60,626 nucleotides of DNA from an uncultured Bacteroidales bacterium. GTDB taxonomy: Bacteria > Bacteroidota > Bacteroidia > Bacteroidales > Paludibacteraceae. The notes beneath the pieces were generated by a model. That model was not told where the DNA came from. It saw only the letters and a program-made list of their open reading frames with translations, and searched no databases. The position numbers and the translations under genes are program-made. Positions 7,301-17,741 of the stretch are shown piece by piece. The stretch lies in assembly GCA_902780235.1 (NCBI GenBank), contig CACZEL010000024.1:1-60626 (forward strand), in the 5' to 3' direction. The number at the start of each line of letters is the position of its first letter. The first letter of the stretch is position 1.

Positions 7301-8390
7301 GGACTACATGGCCGTTCAGCATTACGATCCGTCCAACAGCAGCTTAAGCAAAGTGAATGCCTCGGTGGACGAGTATTACTTCACCCGTACGGACGGCGCT
7401 ATGATGGACGAGCAGGGCAACCTGTGGGTACTGAACGCGACCGAGTTGGGTCGTCCGCTTCATGTTCGCACGCCCGACGGCTTATGGTACGCCTTCCGAT
7501 TGAGAAGCAACGGCATGGACTTATCTTTCGAGACCCCGGCAGGTATATGGACCGATCATCGTAAGGGACAATGGAAATGGCTGATGAACCAACGCGGTAA
7601 GCCTCAGCCCTCTCTGGTACTCTTCGACGACGGCGGTACACCTACCTACAACGGCGACGACCGCTGCATCGCCCGCAGTTCGTTCATTGATCAGGACGGC
7701 AAGCAAGTGAGTCCGTCGTTTTTCTTCAGTTTTGCGCAAGACCAAAACGACCGCATATGGGTCGGTACCGACAAGGGTATCATCTTATTCCCGAAAGAGA
7801 CCGATTTCTTCAACTCGAATGCCTGCCGGCGTATCATCATCCCGCGTAATGACGGCACAGGTTTGGGCGATTATCTCTTAGGCGACGAGCAGATCAAGTG
7901 CCTCGCCGTGGACAGCGGCAACCGCATGTGGATCGGTACCGCCAACTCGGGTCTGTACCTGATCGAAGATGACACGATCACCGTAGCCCATTTCACGGAG
8001 ACCAACAGTCTGCTGCCGTCGAACAGCGTGCAGTCGATCGCTATCATGCCCAAGACCGGTGAGGTGTTCGTCGGTACGGATCGCGGTATCGCGTCCTACC
8101 GCAGTGACGCCAGCGAAGCGAAAGCAGACATGAGCGAAGCGTATGCCTACCCCAACCCCGTGCGTCCTGACTACGGCGGCTATATCAGTATCACCGGCCT
8201 GATGGACAACACGGTGGTCAATATCATCGATGCCGGCGGCAACCTGGTCTGCAAGACCCGCAGTCACGGCGGCACCGCTGTCTGGGACGGAAAACTGCCG
8301 GACGGCAGACGCGCTACTCCGGGCGTCTATACGGCCCTTTGCAATGCCGAGAAAGGGCATGCGGCGGTGAAGATTTTAGTGATTCGATAA
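4320..8390 (+). CDS. porZ: PorZ-like type IX secretion attachment-complex protein, with internally duplicated propeller region
   Basis: A 1356-residue secreted beta-propeller protein. Signal peptide about 1-22; first propeller region starts 'AWRTHFAYNNVTQIALGSDV', a typical PorZ opening, with repeated two-component-regulator-propeller strands such as 'DGQIWIGSESLGVYVLNE'. At residue ~615 the same opening recurs ('LNWKLHFSYFNPQEIAATPE' then YALANGSLFSVN), and a full second region follows. Residues ~1275-1356 are a type IX C-terminal domain ('AYPNPVRPDYGGYISITGLM' to 'VKILVIR'). Known PorZ proteins are roughly 750-800 residues with one such region; they sit at the cell surface with PorU/PorV and help attach cargo to A-LPS. 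Here four propellers are predicted. The start codon lies in a hairpin array, so the first codons (MVLLRKT) encode one hairpin. Confidence 0.82.
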   Translation: MVLLRKTLYIIVALCVAMSIHAEAWRTHFAYNNVTQIALGSDVVYALSDGSLFSVNKQTEAVKVYNHQSGLHGTGITCIHYDALGSQLLIGYSNGQIDLLTSNGVRYIGDLYDKDMTQRKTIYNVTLQGRTAYLSTPYGVQTMDMREYKLVDSYWLRPGGQEIEVKDVLLTKDSIYAFTDDSLFCAKQTDNLVDYRVWKREKSGRVSPDTEKGAHYKDGSDHWYRGYEEGIIRQTATTRLTYKPQGPLTNKPYYLSVIGNEVIMLQGGRWTASHQNPGHVMRLVDGTWHNISAESIQQATGAAYVLDFMNAAVDPADANHYFVTSYGTGLYEFRGDQCVGYRLADDVIKAIIPTNPARYTRLLGAHYDSAGRLWFLDAGVDQPVYVQQGTQTVGLPLVINGVPKSYEVIGDLLIDRRNEQHKWISIAYKGSGMVLLNDGGTPMDASDDAAFFRGEWTNQNGQTFKPTSIFALCQDRQGRIWMATDQGAAYIDATTDFLQSDAIIQPDVMDTNGENPIKGVRIKAVCQDADGQIWIGSESLGVYVLNEAATEIVAHYTTDNSAMSGNGILSLSSATDGRVFIGTSEGLVEYDPNGHGEGLNGSTDEGMNGLEEGSMLNWKLHFSYFNPQEIAATPEAIYALANGSLFSVNRADESITYWNKSTGLTGTSVSHIAYDATTEQLVIAYENGQVDLLSANGKVVQMPDIALKAGSIDVGVRDICVGSKHTYFAMSFGIVAIQTKKGEVTDTYYIGDDAAAITIQQVAEMGDSLYAFSFDKLYRGALKDNLVDYSFWQSETIPFDEVEQACVYKDQLYVLAHDSLYRRDKSAWLLVHPDPLDWIHVSDGQLLTYQRGTGMLYLADDGSMRGLTNSYIATDGVYTNGEYWLAEEERGLIRLGSSGDTRLMPDGPMTNFGYHLDIAHDRLYVSPGGRWATEYVRDGAMSIYDGHNWIGIPWQQTWAASGHAIRDVVQYAVDRSDPGHFFVATYGTGVFEFRDYMAVQHYDPSNSSLSKVNASVDEYYFTRTDGAMMDEQGNLWVLNATELGRPLHVRTPDGLWYAFRLRSNGMDLSFETPAGIWTDHRKGQWKWLMNQRGKPQPSLVLFDDGGTPTYNGDDRCIARSSFIDQDGKQVSPSFFFSFAQDQNDRIWVGTDKGIILFPKETDFFNSNACRRIIIPRNDGTGLGDYLLGDEQIKCLAVDSGNRMWIGTANSGLYLIEDDTITVAHFTETNSLLPSNSVQSIAIMPKTGEVFVGTDRGIASYRSDASEAKADMSEAYAYPNPVRPDYGGYISITGLMDNTVVNIIDAGGNLVCKTRSHGGTAVWDGKLPDGRRATPGVYTALCNAEKGHAAVKILVIR

Positions 8391-8391
8391 G

Positions 8392-10089
8392 ATGTCAGAC
8401 AAGACCAAAACGATCCTGCGCAGTGCCGTATTATTCCTGATACTGCTCTTCCCGAACGTCTATGCGTGCTTTATGGCGAGCGACCTCGGTTCGCCCGTCA
8501 AAGCGCTCGCGTACCTGTTAGTGGTCTGCGCAGGGCTCGCCTTGCCGATGCTGTTCTTCCGCAGGCGGACCTACTTCATCGTAGTGGGTATCTTAGGCTT
8601 GTTCGGCGCACCCATCGAGATCGCCAGTTTATATCTGAACCATAACCCTGCCACCGCTACTTTTGTCGGTCTTTTCTATGCCACCAACTGGCGGGAGGTA
8701 ATGGGTATCATCGAGGTCATATGGCCCTTGGCGATCATCTTAGTCGCTGTCTGGGCAGGTTATTTTCTCTTAGCAGCCCGTCAACCGAACGAATGGATCA
8801 TCCCTCAGCGGATCGGTCTATGGACGGCAGGCATCGGTCTCCCCGTGCTGTTCGCAAGCGCGATCCTGTTTTTCAGTCATTATGCACGGAACATTTACAA
8901 TTTGCAGGACAGGCGCGAAGTGGTCTCTTTCGCGAAAGAGTTGACCCTGATGAAGTTCTACAAGATCTACCCGTATAACATTTACCTCAATTCGTACCAG
9001 GTAGCCGCCGAACGAAAGCAGATGCTTCGGGCTCAGCAAGCCTTGGAGCCTTTCCGTTTCGGTCTCACGGCGCGGCAGGACTCTATGCCGGAACTCTATA
9101 TCCTTGTCATCGGCGAGGCGGCACGGAGCGAGAATTTTGGCTTGAACGGCTATGCGCGGCAGACAACCCCTCGGTTGAGTCGCCGGAAGAACATCGTCTC
9201 CTATCCCTATATCTACTCGCAGGCAGGAACGACCGAAGTGTCTGTGCCGCATATGCTGAGTCGTCTGCCCGTCACGCGCCATGAAGCGGTGTTCACCGAG
9301 AAGACCTTACCCGAAGCCTTTCAGGAAGCGGGCTTTGAAGCCTCATGGCTGACGAACAAGTCCCGCGCGCTCTATCTGCAACGGGTGTTAGATGGCATGG
9401 ACCGCCGTTTTGAGACGGGTAAGGACATGAGCGTCACCAATAACTACGACGGCTTGCTCTTGGATCCGCTGCAAGAGATCTTGGCAGCGGGCATCCCCAA
9501 ACAGCTGATCGTGCTGCACACGATGGGCAGTCATTGGCGCTATGACACGCGTTATACGGAGGACTTTGAAGTGTTCACGCCTGCCTTGGGTGAGGACTTC
9601 AACCTGCGGATGATCAACCCCGCCAACCGGCAACGGCTGGTGAATGCGTACGACAACACCATTCTTTATACCGATTGGTTCCTCGACTCGGTCTGCGCGC
9701 TCGCCGAGCAACAGCATCGACCGGCGATCGTGCTCTATATGTCCGACCACGGCGAGAACCTCTACGACGATGAGCGCCACTTAGTGCTGCATGGTAACTA
9801 CGGGGCAAGCCGGTGGCTGTTTCATGTACCGATGATCATCTGGTACAGCGATGAGTATGCCGCTTTATATCCCAATAAAGTTGCCCAACTGCAGGCACAT
9901 GCAGCCAGTCGCGACAACTCGTCCTTACTCTTTGCGTCCCTGATCGATGCTGCAGGGCTACACTATAAAAACGATACCGCGAGTGACGCGGCTATGCGTA
10001 CTCGCAGTATTTTCTCTTCGGATTATTGTGCTCCCGACACCCTCTTCGTCTTGACTACCGAAGGGGATTGTATCGTGCTGGAAGACTAA
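8392..10089 (+). CDS. lipid A phosphoethanolamine transferase (EptA-like, sulfatase fold)
   Basis: Inner-membrane enzyme predicted to move phosphoethanolamine to lipid A or another envelope glycan. Residues 1-175 hold about five membrane helices; the periplasmic sulfatase-fold domain follows. Seen: metal ligand Glu in 'LYILVIGEAARSENFGLNGY' (~240), catalytic Thr in 'YSQAGTTEVSVPHMLSRLP' (~280), 'IVLHTMGSHWRYDTRY', 'LYMSDHGENLYDDERHLVLH' and 'GNYG'. The start is 1 base after the porZ stop, so the two are an operon. The catalytic set is complete, so activity is expected; the acceptor is inferred from the family. Confidence 0.85.
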   Translation: MSDKTKTILRSAVLFLILLFPNVYACFMASDLGSPVKALAYLLVVCAGLALPMLFFRRRTYFIVVGILGLFGAPIEIASLYLNHNPATATFVGLFYATNWREVMGIIEVIWPLAIILVAVWAGYFLLAARQPNEWIIPQRIGLWTAGIGLPVLFASAILFFSHYARNIYNLQDRREVVSFAKELTLMKFYKIYPYNIYLNSYQVAAERKQMLRAQQALEPFRFGLTARQDSMPELYILVIGEAARSENFGLNGYARQTTPRLSRRKNIVSYPYIYSQAGTTEVSVPHMLSRLPVTRHEAVFTEKTLPEAFQEAGFEASWLTNKSRALYLQRVLDGMDRRFETGKDMSVTNNYDGLLLDPLQEILAAGIPKQLIVLHTMGSHWRYDTRYTEDFEVFTPALGEDFNLRMINPANRQRLVNAYDNTILYTDWFLDSVCALAEQQHRPAIVLYMSDHGENLYDDERHLVLHGNYGASRWLFHVPMIIWYSDEYAALYPNKVAQLQAHAASRDNSSLLFASLIDAAGLHYKNDTASDAAMRTRSIFSSDYCAPDTLFVLTTEGDCIVLED

Positions 10090-10674
10090 TCAACCTTTAA
10101 TCAGTTTCATGAACTCTTCGCGGGTCTTGGCTTGATTGAAGACACCGGTGAAGTCGGAGGTGACGGTCATGGCATGCTGTTTCTGCACGCCTCGCATCTG
10201 CATGCAGAGGTGTTCCGCCTCGATGACCACCATGACGCCCAACGGATCGAGGGTGTTCTGGATGCAGTCCTTGATCTGGGTTGTGAGACGCTCCTGAACC
10301 TGTAGGCGGCGGGCATAGACATCAACCACGCGGGCGATCTTACTCAAGCCCGTGATACGTCCGTTGGGGATGTAGGCTACATGCACCTTCCCGAAGAAAG
10401 GCAGCATGTGATGCTCGCAAAGGGAGTAGAAATCGATATCCTTGACCACGACCATCTGGCGATAATCCTCTTCAAAGAGGGCAGAACGCAGGATGGCTTC
10501 GGGGTCCTCCTTGTAACCTTTGGTAAGGAATTGCAAGGCCTTACCTACCCTATGTGGTGTTTTGATCAGTCCTTCGCGTTGCGGATCTTCGCCTATCTGC
10601 ATAAGGGTCGCTTCGACCGCTTTCTCGATCGCTGCCGTGACCTCCGGATTCGGATGAAATTCTTGCAAGTCCAT
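10090..10674 (-). CDS. folE: GTP cyclohydrolase I
   Basis: First enzyme of tetrahydrofolate/pterin synthesis: GTP to 7,8-dihydroneopterin triphosphate. 194 residues, normal length. Seen: '[20 protein letters not shown]' (zinc Cys and His plus catalytic His), '[20 protein letters not shown]', '[19 protein letters not shown]' (second zinc Cys) and 'TSDFTGVF'. Its ATG overlaps the TAA of the SPOR gene by one base. It meets eptA tail to tail with no gap. Confidence 0.97.
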   Translation of the reverse strand: MDLQEFHPNPEVTAAIEKAVEATLMQIGEDPQREGLIKTPHRVGKALQFLTKGYKEDPEAILRSALFEEDYRQMVVVKDIDFYSLCEHHMLPFFGKVHVAYIPNGRITGLSKIARVVDVYARRLQVQERLTTQIKDCIQNTLDPLGVMVVIEAEHLCMQMRGVQKQHAMTVTSDFTGVFNQAKTREEFMKLIKG

Positions 10675-11063
10675 TATTGCATTACTTGTATTTTATCGCG
10701 CACAATATAGGTATCTCCCATCAGATCGGGGAATTGCTGCACGAACAGTTTCTTGTATTCCTTCGCTTCTTCGTACGTCCGGAAATCACCGATACGCACT
10801 TTCCAGAACGGCGGTAAGTACTGGACATAGAGGGTCTGGCTGATCTTATCCTTCAGCCTCGTCTCCAGATCGAGTGCTTCGCCTTTTGCGGTCTGCTGCT
10901 GGTTGGACGAATAGACCTGCACGCGGAAGCCGTCTATCTCTACCATCTCCCGCTTGCCGTAAACCGCTTCGTCCAGCAGAACGGTCATCGTCGAGTCCTG
11001 AATGATCTGCACACCCGGCAGCGAGTCGAAGATGGATAATAATATGACTAAGATGATACTCAT
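10674..11063 (-). CDS. SPOR domain-containing protein
   Basis: A 129-residue protein with a hydrophobic N-terminus (residues 1-17) serving as signal or anchor and a SPOR domain at about 45-125: '[20 protein letters not shown]', '[20 protein letters not shown]' and '[16 protein letters not shown]'. SPOR domains bind peptidoglycan lacking stem peptides, usually at division sites. Operon partners are the TGS-kinase gene upstream and folE downstream. A 7-bp repeat array sits just before its start. Confidence 0.92.
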   Translation of the reverse strand: MSIILVILLSIFDSLPGVQIIQDSTMTVLLDEAVYGKREMVEIDGFRVQVYSSNQQQTAKGEALDLETRLKDKISQTLYVQYLPPFWKVRIGDFRTYEEAKEYKKLFVQQFPDLMGDTYIVRDKIQVMQ

Positions 11064-11066
11064 TTT

Positions 11067-11103
11067 TACTTTAGCTTTTGGCTGTTAGCTATTAGCCTTT
11101 TAC
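11067..11103. repeat. 7-bp repeat array upstream of the SPOR gene
   Basis: Heptads TTTAGCT, TTTGGCT, GTTAGCT, ATTAGCC on the plus strand, directly before the start codon of the minus-strand SPOR gene. Nearly the same array stands before the kdsA start at 13620. Confidence 0.9.
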
Positions 11104-11116
11104 AATTTTCATGCCG

Positions 11117-12811
11117 TTAATAGCGGAAGGACGAGCCACCGACGAACTCACGGAGGAAGGAGGTAGGCGGAATCTCACGCTCAGGGATGGGTACGAAATA
11201 CTGGAGGAATTTCAGCAGTCGATGTGCTTCTGTATATTCCTCGCAGAACTTAGGCACCTCCTGGAGGATCGGTTCGGCATGGCGTTTGAGCACCGCGAAC
11301 TCGAAGATCAGGGCGGAGTTGAACATGACATCCGCTTCTTCCTGGAAAGGATAGACCCATTTCATCTCTCCGCGTATGACGGACGGGCAACGGGCGATCG
11401 TCTCTTTCGCCGAGAATCCGCGGTACTTATAGTCGCGAACCACGCGTCTGAGCAGACGGATATCGGTTGTCGGGATCCAGTTATGATTGTCAATATTGAT
11501 GGTCGTGAGGGCCGAAACGAAGATCTTGAAGGTCAGGCTCTTGTCCACATCCGGCAGCACGCAGGGGTTGAGGGCATGCAGACCTTCGATCACCAAGACG
11601 GAATCTTTCTGCAGTTTGAGTTTATTGCCCTTGAAGACGCGTTCTCCTTTGGTGAAGTCATAGGTCGGCAGGGCTACCTCTTTGCCGTCTAACAGCTCAT
11701 GCATCTGCTGCTGGAAGAAAGGCAGATCGACGGCTTTGACGGTCTCGAAATCGTATTCACCGTTCTCATCCTTCGGTGTATCAACACGGTTGACGAAATA
11801 GTCATCCATGGAGAGCACCTCGGGTTTGATACCATCGACGAGCAGCTGAATCTGCAGACGCTTGGAGAACGTGGTCTTACCGGACGATGAAGGACCGGAG
11901 ATGAAGACGATCTTAGGCCGTTTCTCCGCGATTGCATCCGCTATCTGGGCGATCTTCTTCTCGTGCAGCGCCTCAGCCAGCTTGATCAGTTCGAAGGATT
12001 TCTTGGCATTACAAGCCACATTGAAATCACTTACATTATTGATATGCAACAGTTTATTCCAACGGTTGTACTCCTGGAAGATGGAGAACATTTTCTCTTG
12101 CGGGATCGAGTCCTCGAGGATGAGCGGGTTGGTACGGTTCGGGATACGAACGAGCATGCCGTCCTTGAAAGGCTCGATATCGAAGAGGGTGATATAGCCC
12201 GAACTGGGCAGCAGCACGTTCGAGTAATAATCAATGAAATCGCCCATGCGGAAGTACCGGCAGTAGGGGTTTCCGAGGGTCTCGAAGATAGAGGACTCGT
12301 TGTTGAATCGCTCGGCGAACATTTTGATCACCTCTTTGGTTTGCTTCTCCTCCTCTTCGATGGGTCGGTTCTCCGCCACGATCTGTTTCATTCGCTCCTT
12401 GATGGCGTTGATCATCTCCGGCGTAACGACAGGCGGTTCTTTCTCATCCTCCGGCATGGTGGCTTTGTCCGTGTGCCACTGAAGGGTGCAGTAATAACCT
12501 TTGCTGATCGGGTGCTCGACACGCAAGTCCATCTCGGGGAACAACTCATTCACCGCACAAGCCAACACCATGCCCAGCGTACGCACATAGACACGCATGC
12601 CGGAAGGCGAACTGGCGTCCAAGAATTCTACATCTTTGGGCTTATAGAGCAGAAAATCGAGGTTCTCCACCTTGTAGTTCACATGCGCCGCAATGATCGG
12701 GTACTTGAGTCGAATCCCCAAGAGGTCCTTGAGTTGAATCAACGAAATACCGCGTGGCACCTCATGATACGTGTGCGTGTTCTTGCAATAAACGGTGATA
12801 GTTGCTTCCAT
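11117..12811 (-). CDS. TGS-domain fused uridine kinase/phosphoribulokinase-family nucleoside kinase
   Basis: A 564-residue fusion found widely in Bacteroidota. Residues 1-65 form a TGS-like domain ('ITVYCKNTHTYHEVPRGISL'), 65-260 resemble the threonyl-tRNA-synthetase second additional domain region ('VNELFPEMDLRVEHPISKGY'), and 290-500 form a uridine-kinase P-loop domain with Walker A 'FISGPSSSGKTTFSKRLQIQ', 'EVLSMDDYFVNRVDTPKDEN' and the lid 'TDIRLLRRVVRDYKYRGFSA'. Substrate is not proven; a nucleoside kinase role is inferred. A canonical udk is also present at 43548, so this one probably has a different job. Confidence 0.9.
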   Translation of the reverse strand: MEATITVYCKNTHTYHEVPRGISLIQLKDLLGIRLKYPIIAAHVNYKVENLDFLLYKPKDVEFLDASSPSGMRVYVRTLGMVLACAVNELFPEMDLRVEHPISKGYYCTLQWHTDKATMPEDEKEPPVVTPEMINAIKERMKQIVAENRPIEEEEKQTKEVIKMFAERFNNESSIFETLGNPYCRYFRMGDFIDYYSNVLLPSSGYITLFDIEPFKDGMLVRIPNRTNPLILEDSIPQEKMFSIFQEYNRWNKLLHINNVSDFNVACNAKKSFELIKLAEALHEKKIAQIADAIAEKRPKIVFISGPSSSGKTTFSKRLQIQLLVDGIKPEVLSMDDYFVNRVDTPKDENGEYDFETVKAVDLPFFQQQMHELLDGKEVALPTYDFTKGERVFKGNKLKLQKDSVLVIEGLHALNPCVLPDVDKSLTFKIFVSALTTINIDNHNWIPTTDIRLLRRVVRDYKYRGFSAKETIARCPSVIRGEMKWVYPFQEEADVMFNSALIFEFAVLKRHAEPILQEVPKFCEEYTEAHRLLKFLQYFVPIPEREIPPTSFLREFVGGSSFRY

Positions 12812-12852
12812 GTTATAACGAGTTAACGAATGAACGAATTAACGAGTTATCG
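12812..12852. repeat. 8-bp repeat array at the kdsA 3' end
   Basis: Octads AACGAGTT, AACGAATG, AACGAATT, AACGAGTT, ATCGAATT. It occupies the gap between the TGS-kinase start and kdsA and extends into the last codons of kdsA (NSITR). Confidence 0.85.
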
Positions 12853-13618
12853 AATTTATTTCAAGTGCTTGTTTGAGCAGGTTCTCCATATCGGAGAGGC
12901 GGACTTGGTTGGCGGCATCAGAGATAGCTTTGTCGGGATCGGGATGGGTCTCGATGAAGAGACCGTCGATACCTACAGCCAGCGCCGCGCGCATAAGGTA
13001 CGGGACCATGGCTCTGTTGCCGCCGGTGATACCGGCCTGCGAAGAGGGTTGTTGCACGGAGTGGGTAGCATCAAAGATAACCGGGCAGCCGAAACGTCTC
13101 ATCTCCACGAGCGAGGTCATATCGACGACGATACGTCCGTAGCCGAAGGAAGAGCCGCGTTCAGTGAGCCACACCTTGCCATCCTTGGCAGCGTTCGGCG
13201 CTACCTGCTCGATCTTAGCGATCGCTCCTCCCATGTCCCACGGCGCCATGAACTGCCCTTTCTTGACGTTCACAATACGCCCTGTAACCGCTGCTGCCTG
13301 GAGCAGGTCGGTCTGACGACTGAGGAAAGCCGGTATCTGCAGCACGTCGGCTACTTCGGCTACCGGCGCACACTGATGACTCTCATGCACGTCGGTAAGG
13401 ATAGGCAGCCCGAACTGCTCCTTGACCTCCTGAAGGATACGCAGCCCTTCGTCCATGCCGATACCTCGCGCCGAAGCGGAGGTGCGGTTGGCTTTGTCAA
13501 AAGAGGACTTGAAATAGAGCGTTATACCGAGGTCGTAGCAGAGACGTCTGAGCGTCTCAGCCGTTTGGAGCACGATGTCTCGGCTCTCTATCGCGCAAGG
13601 ACCTGCAATCAGAAACAT
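12839..13618 (-). CDS. kdsA: 3-deoxy-8-phosphooctulonate synthase
   Basis: Condenses phosphoenolpyruvate with arabinose 5-phosphate to Kdo 8-phosphate for the LPS inner core. 259 residues, usual length. Seen: '[20 protein letters not shown]', '[20 protein letters not shown]', '[20 protein letters not shown]', '[17 protein letters not shown]' and '[17 protein letters not shown]'. The cysteine in the SRQTDLL region is absent as in many metal-independent forms; 'VNVKKGQ' rather than a Cys suggests a metal-independent enzyme, an inference. It lies in the long minus-strand cluster downstream of gyrB. Confidence 0.97.
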   Translation of the reverse strand: MFLIAGPCAIESRDIVLQTAETLRRLCYDLGITLYFKSSFDKANRTSASARGIGMDEGLRILQEVKEQFGLPILTDVHESHQCAPVAEVADVLQIPAFLSRQTDLLQAAAVTGRIVNVKKGQFMAPWDMGGAIAKIEQVAPNAAKDGKVWLTERGSSFGYGRIVVDMTSLVEMRRFGCPVIFDATHSVQQPSSQAGITGGNRAMVPYLMRAALAVGIDGLFIETHPDPDKAISDAANQVRLSDMENLLKQALEINSITR

Positions 13619-13619
13619 A

Positions 13620-13655
13620 GTACTTTAGCTTTTGGCTGTTAGCTATTGGCTTTTT
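13620..13655. repeat. 7-bp repeat array upstream of kdsA
   Basis: Heptads TTTAGCT, TTTGGCT, GTTAGCT, ATTGGCT between the kdsA start and the stop of the GH16-fold gene; nearly identical to the array before the SPOR gene. Confidence 0.9.
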
Positions 13656-14967
13656 ATTCTACAGAGCGATAAACGCGTGCCCACTGGATCTTGAGTTTGC
13701 CTTCTCCACCCTTCTCGTTCATCGGCAGCCAGCTCTGTGCCAAGAAGAACATAGCCTCTTGGGGCAGGCGGTTCGGCAGACGAAGAACCTCCATATCATT
13801 GACGTACCATACAAGTTCGTGCTTGGTCCAACGGAAGGTATAGACGTAGTACATCGAACGGAGCATACCTCGCAGATCTACCATCTGCGTACGGTCGCCG
13901 TTGACGAAGCCCATCTGGTGGATGTCGCCGTTGAAGTGATAGAGGGCGATCATCGGACTCTTGAGTTTACCTGTCGTAAGGCCGAAGAAATGATGCCCTG
14001 TACCCTGCGAACGCACTTTCGCCATGAACATACCTGACTCTTGAGCGAACGCCTCTTTAGTGTTCATCACGTCGGAGGTATAGTCGAACACATGCTCCAC
14101 GAAGCCGCGTTTCTCATCCCATGCAAGGGCTTTCTTGGACTCGTGACGTGTCTCGAGGTCCATACGGCCCTCTACAAAGAAGGTGTTCTTACCGTTGTTA
14201 TACGCCTGACGCTCGGACGTACGGGAGTGACCGTCCTTCATCGCGGGGTTGGCATAGCCGAATCCTGCTTGCCAGTTCTTAGACGAAGACATATCATCGT
14301 CGAAGGAAGGACGGAAGAGTTCAGCCCAGTCGATCTTCTCCTTGCGGGACTCATAGAAGAACTTTATATCCGCCGAGTTAGCGAGGGCGAGGTAACGTTG
14401 CTCGGTCTTGTACTCCTCGGAGTGCTCCCAACGTTTGGCATCGGCCCAGAGGGCATGACGTTTCTCGAACTCAGGCGTCTTCACCTCTTTCTCCAATACT
14501 GCCAATTGGGTCAGGAGCGGTGAGTTGAGCATGGTCATGTAGTTCTTGTAGTACGAGGAGTTATAGAGGCGGTAGTAAGTACGCAGACTACTATCGCTCC
14601 AACGCTCCTTGAAGCTGTTGATCTTCTGGAACTCCGGTGTCTCGCGGAACTTGAGGAAATCCTGGAAGACCGGATCGGTGAGTGCCTCTTGATAACGGCG
14701 ATACTCGCGCGAGTTGATAATATGCTCGTACGCCATCATTTTCTTGCCTTCCTCGGTATCTTTGTACTTGCGGTTGACAAGTTCATTCTTGCGCTCCTTA
14801 AACTCGCTGCTTTCAACGATTTTCTTTAACTCGACATACTCTGCGAGTTCGGGCGATTTCTCGATAGCGCGCCAGCGTTTAACACGCTCTTGCATGTCGT
14901 GAATGGTTTTCTCGAACGCTTCGGTCGAGAGCATTTTACCGGTTAATCTGGCAGTGAATAGGTTCAT
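13654..14967 (-). CDS. GH16/concanavalin-like domain protein with helical N-terminal repeats, no signal peptide
   Basis: A 437-residue protein. Residues ~15-220 are charged helical repeats with a recurring 'S.EF..Y..L...V.SPEF' pattern (for example 'ELVNRKYKDTEEGKKMMAYE', 'LTDPVFQDFLKFRETPEFQK'). Residues ~230-437 resemble the GH16/lectin jelly roll: 'GKNTFFVEGRMDLETRH', 'YYVYTFRWTKHELVWYVNDM' and the ending 'KIQWARVYRSVE'. The GH16 catalytic ExDxxE motif is not visible, and no signal peptide is seen, so a hydrolase role is unlikely. It may bind glycans or act as an intracellular scaffold. Clean frame, clearly a gene; function unknown. Confidence 0.8.
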   Translation of the reverse strand: MNLFTARLTGKMLSTEAFEKTIHDMQERVKRWRAIEKSPELAEYVELKKIVESSEFKERKNELVNRKYKDTEEGKKMMAYEHIINSREYRRYQEALTDPVFQDFLKFRETPEFQKINSFKERWSDSSLRTYYRLYNSSYYKNYMTMLNSPLLTQLAVLEKEVKTPEFEKRHALWADAKRWEHSEEYKTEQRYLALANSADIKFFYESRKEKIDWAELFRPSFDDDMSSSKNWQAGFGYANPAMKDGHSRTSERQAYNNGKNTFFVEGRMDLETRHESKKALAWDEKRGFVEHVFDYTSDVMNTKEAFAQESGMFMAKVRSQGTGHHFFGLTTGKLKSPMIALYHFNGDIHQMGFVNGDRTQMVDLRGMLRSMYYVYTFRWTKHELVWYVNDMEVLRLPNRLPQEAMFFLAQSWLPMNEKGGEGKLKIQWARVYRSVE

Positions 14968-14990
14968 ACTAATTTATGATTTATGATTTA

Positions 14991-15530
14991 TTATTTCAAA
15001 TTGATAATTTGGCCGTATAACTCTTCGAGAGAGTTGATAAAGACAGGTTTGTAATGTTCATCTTGCGGGATGAAATGCAGGTTTCGCATCAGCTCTATCT
15101 GCTGCTTGAGGGGCTCGTAGAAGCCTTTAAAGTTCAGCACGAAGGTCGGCTTGTGATGTTCGCCGACGATGGCAGATGAGGTAGCGTCCATCATTTCGTC
15201 CAGCGTACCGTAACTACCCGGCAGGCAGACGATGATATCCGCTTCGTCCCGCATGCGCTGCTTACGCTCGGACATATTATTGACCTCAATGAGGTAGTCG
15301 CAGTTCGTAGCGAGTCGTCCGGCGGCTTTGATACGCGGGGGGATGACACCCACCACATGCGCGCCCGCTGCCTTGGCAGCATCGCTCGTGCGCGACATCA
15401 GGCCTCCCGTTGCGCCACCATAGACGAGCGTGTGACCGTTTTGACCGATCCACTTACCCAACGCGTCACCGAGTTGCAAATACTCCTCCGGTATCACGTC
15501 TTTCGCGCTACAATAGACTGCTATTCTCAT
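14991..15530 (-). CDS. LOG family protein (nucleotide 5'-monophosphate phosphoribohydrolase type)
   Basis: A 179-residue Rossmann-like LOG protein. Seen: 'IAVYCSAKDVIPEEYLQLGD', 'HTLVYGGATGGLMSRTSDAA', 'VVGVIPPRIK', and 'MSERKQRMRDEADIIVCLPG'. The family's PGGxGTxxE signature appears as 'PGSYGTLDE' with Ser for the second Gly. LOG enzymes split cytokinin-riboside or other nucleoside monophosphates into base and ribose phosphate; the bacterial substrate is unknown here. Stop to GH16-gene start is 23 bases, so co-transcription is likely. Confidence 0.9.
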   Translation of the reverse strand: MRIAVYCSAKDVIPEEYLQLGDALGKWIGQNGHTLVYGGATGGLMSRTSDAAKAAGAHVVGVIPPRIKAAGRLATNCDYLIEVNNMSERKQRMRDEADIIVCLPGSYGTLDEMMDATSSAIVGEHHKPTFVLNFKGFYEPLKQQIELMRNLHFIPQDEHYKPVFINSLEELYGQIINLK

Positions 15531-15532
15531 AA

Positions 15533-15591
15533 ACTTTGGCTATTGGCTATTGGCTATTAGCTAAAAGCTAACGGCTAACAGCTAAAGTAAA
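15533..15591. repeat. 7-bp repeat array between LOG gene and gyrB
   Basis: Heptads on the plus strand: three of GGCTATT, then AGCTAAA, AGCTAAC, GGCTAAC, AGCTAAA. The first half is TT-rich and the second AA-rich, so the whole array is an imperfect inverted repeat able to fold as a long hairpin. It fills the gap between the LOG start and the gyrB stop. Confidence 0.92.
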
Positions 15592-17589
<1,998 letters not shown>

Positions 17590-17652
17590 TTATTTTATTC
17601 CTAATTATGTATGTGTACGCGCGTTTGCGCACTCGCGCACATAAATCGGCTG

Positions 17653-17683
17653 CAAAATTACAAAAAAAAATTGACATACACAA
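17653..17683 (-). promoter_or_regulatory. gyrB promoter
   Basis: Minus strand: TTG (17683-17681), 20-base spacer, TAATTTTG (17660-17653). It leaves a 5' leader of about 70 bases containing an alternating pyrimidine-purine run of CGCG and GCGC blocks. Confidence 0.85.
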
Positions 17684-17741
17684 TAGTGTATGCCATTTTT
17701 CTGCAATTTTTCTTGATTTTTTGCCTGTTTCAGGGGATTTG

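Noticed and set aside
6147-7322. A 391-codon open frame opposite porZ
   Set aside because: Mirror of propeller repeats in porZ; no recognisable domain.
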